Assembly (NCBI GenBank): GCA_030618905.1
Contig: JAUXCL010000128.1
Location: 1-7,028, forward strand
Reading direction: 5' to 3'
Length of the DNA: 7,028 bases
DNA from: Bacteroidales bacterium
Lineage (GTDB): Bacteria; Bacteroidota; Bacteroidia; Bacteroidales; B18-G4
Part shown: piece after piece, positions 6,736-7,028 of the stretch
Layout of the letters: each line of letters starts with the position of its first letter
Position numbering within the stretch: the first letter of the stretch is position 1
Position numbers and translations under genes: made by a program
The notes under the pieces: generated by a model
What the model saw: only the letters and a program-made list of their open reading frames with translations
Databases searched by the model: none
What the model was told of the DNA's origin: nothing

Positions 6736-7028
6736 ATGAATAAAAGCTCAGGCACCGACATCTATAAGGTTGATTCTTTGGAGCACTTTCTCGGGAAGTT
6801 TGATGCTACAAACCTTGCCCTGCTAATCGATGAAAATGTCAATTATCACTTCGGGGCCTGGTTTGAGCCATACTACAAATTCATTATTCCTTCCGGAGAA
6901 GAACAAAAAAACATTTCAACGATTGATCATGTAATTAGATTTCTAATGGATTCCGGAATTGACCGGAAAGGAAGCATTATTGGCATTGGAGGAGGGGTGG
7001 TCTGCGATATCACCGGATTCGCAGCATC
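6736..7028 (+). CDS. aroB: 3-dehydroquinate synthase, N-terminal part (cut by window edge)
   Basis: The first 97 codons of an open frame that runs off the end of the window; the family is about 350 residues long. 3-dehydroquinate synthase converts DAHP to 3-dehydroquinate, the second step of the shikimate pathway to aromatic amino acids, in the cytoplasm, using NAD and a divalent metal. Visible family signatures are PSGEEQKN at 52-59 followed by a helix with a G-I-D-R segment (74-77), and the glycine-rich nucleotide-binding motif GIGGGVVCDITGFAA at 83-97. The metal- and substrate-binding residues further on are outside the window. The ATG at 6736 is the only in-frame start; an in-frame TGA at 6700-6702 closes the frame upstream. 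It is divergent from the SDR with a 99-bp gap. Confidence 0.93.
   Translation, partial: MNKSSGTDIYKVDSLEHFLGKFDATNLALLIDENVNYHFGAWFEPYYKFIIPSGEEQKNISTIDHVIRFLMDSGIDRKGSIIGIGGGVVCDITGFAA

Noticed and set aside
6699..6743. 14-codon ATG frame overlapping the aroB start, possible leader peptide
   Set aside because: No run of aromatic codons or attenuator-type hairpins as expected of an aromatic-pathway leader; likely chance.

Overview
The window looks like chromosomal DNA of a member of the Bacteroidota, probably Bacteroidales-like and possibly from an uncultured lineage. Four things suggest this. One gene ends in a type IX secretion system (T9SS) type A C-terminal sorting domain. The TonB-dependent receptor starts with a carboxypeptidase-D-like regulatory domain, a Bacteroidota hallmark. 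Two genes are preceded by good matches to the Bacteroidota -7 promoter element TAnnTTTG. There are no obvious Shine-Dalgarno sequences, and base composition is AT-leaning throughout. No rRNA, tRNA, CRISPR array, transposase or phage gene was seen.

Layout. Positions 1-315 are intergenic, with a 7-bp tandem repeat followed by a short GC-rich hairpin of REP-like type. At 316-2992 are two tightly spaced plus-strand genes, a lipocalin-like lipoprotein and a secreted 14-repeat YCF48/BNR-type beta-propeller protein, separated by 10 bp and probably co-transcribed. At 3036-5904 is a second plus-strand unit: a small histidine-rich two-helix membrane protein with its own promoter-like element, then a TonB-dependent outer-membrane receptor with an NCxxCG motif in its plug. 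Convergent to it at 5917-6636 (minus strand) is a classical short-chain dehydrogenase/reductase. Divergent from that, from 6736 to the window edge, is the start of aroB (3-dehydroquinate synthase), which is cut off by the end of the sequence.

Functionally, the most coherent module is the His-rich membrane protein plus the receptor. It suggests uptake of a metal or metal-containing ligand across the envelope: a TonB-gated outer-membrane pore next to a periplasm-facing metal-binding loop. The ligand cannot be read from the sequence. The upstream pair makes cell-envelope and surface or secreted proteins. The SDR and aroB are metabolic genes transcribed apart and seem unrelated to the receptor module.

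Most of the window is recognisable Bacteroidota content. The points most worth a second look are a perfect 10-bp tandem duplication that resets the C-terminal frame of the His-rich protein, promoter boxes so close to two start codons that the transcripts should be leaderless or nearly so, and the receptor/His-rich pair itself.
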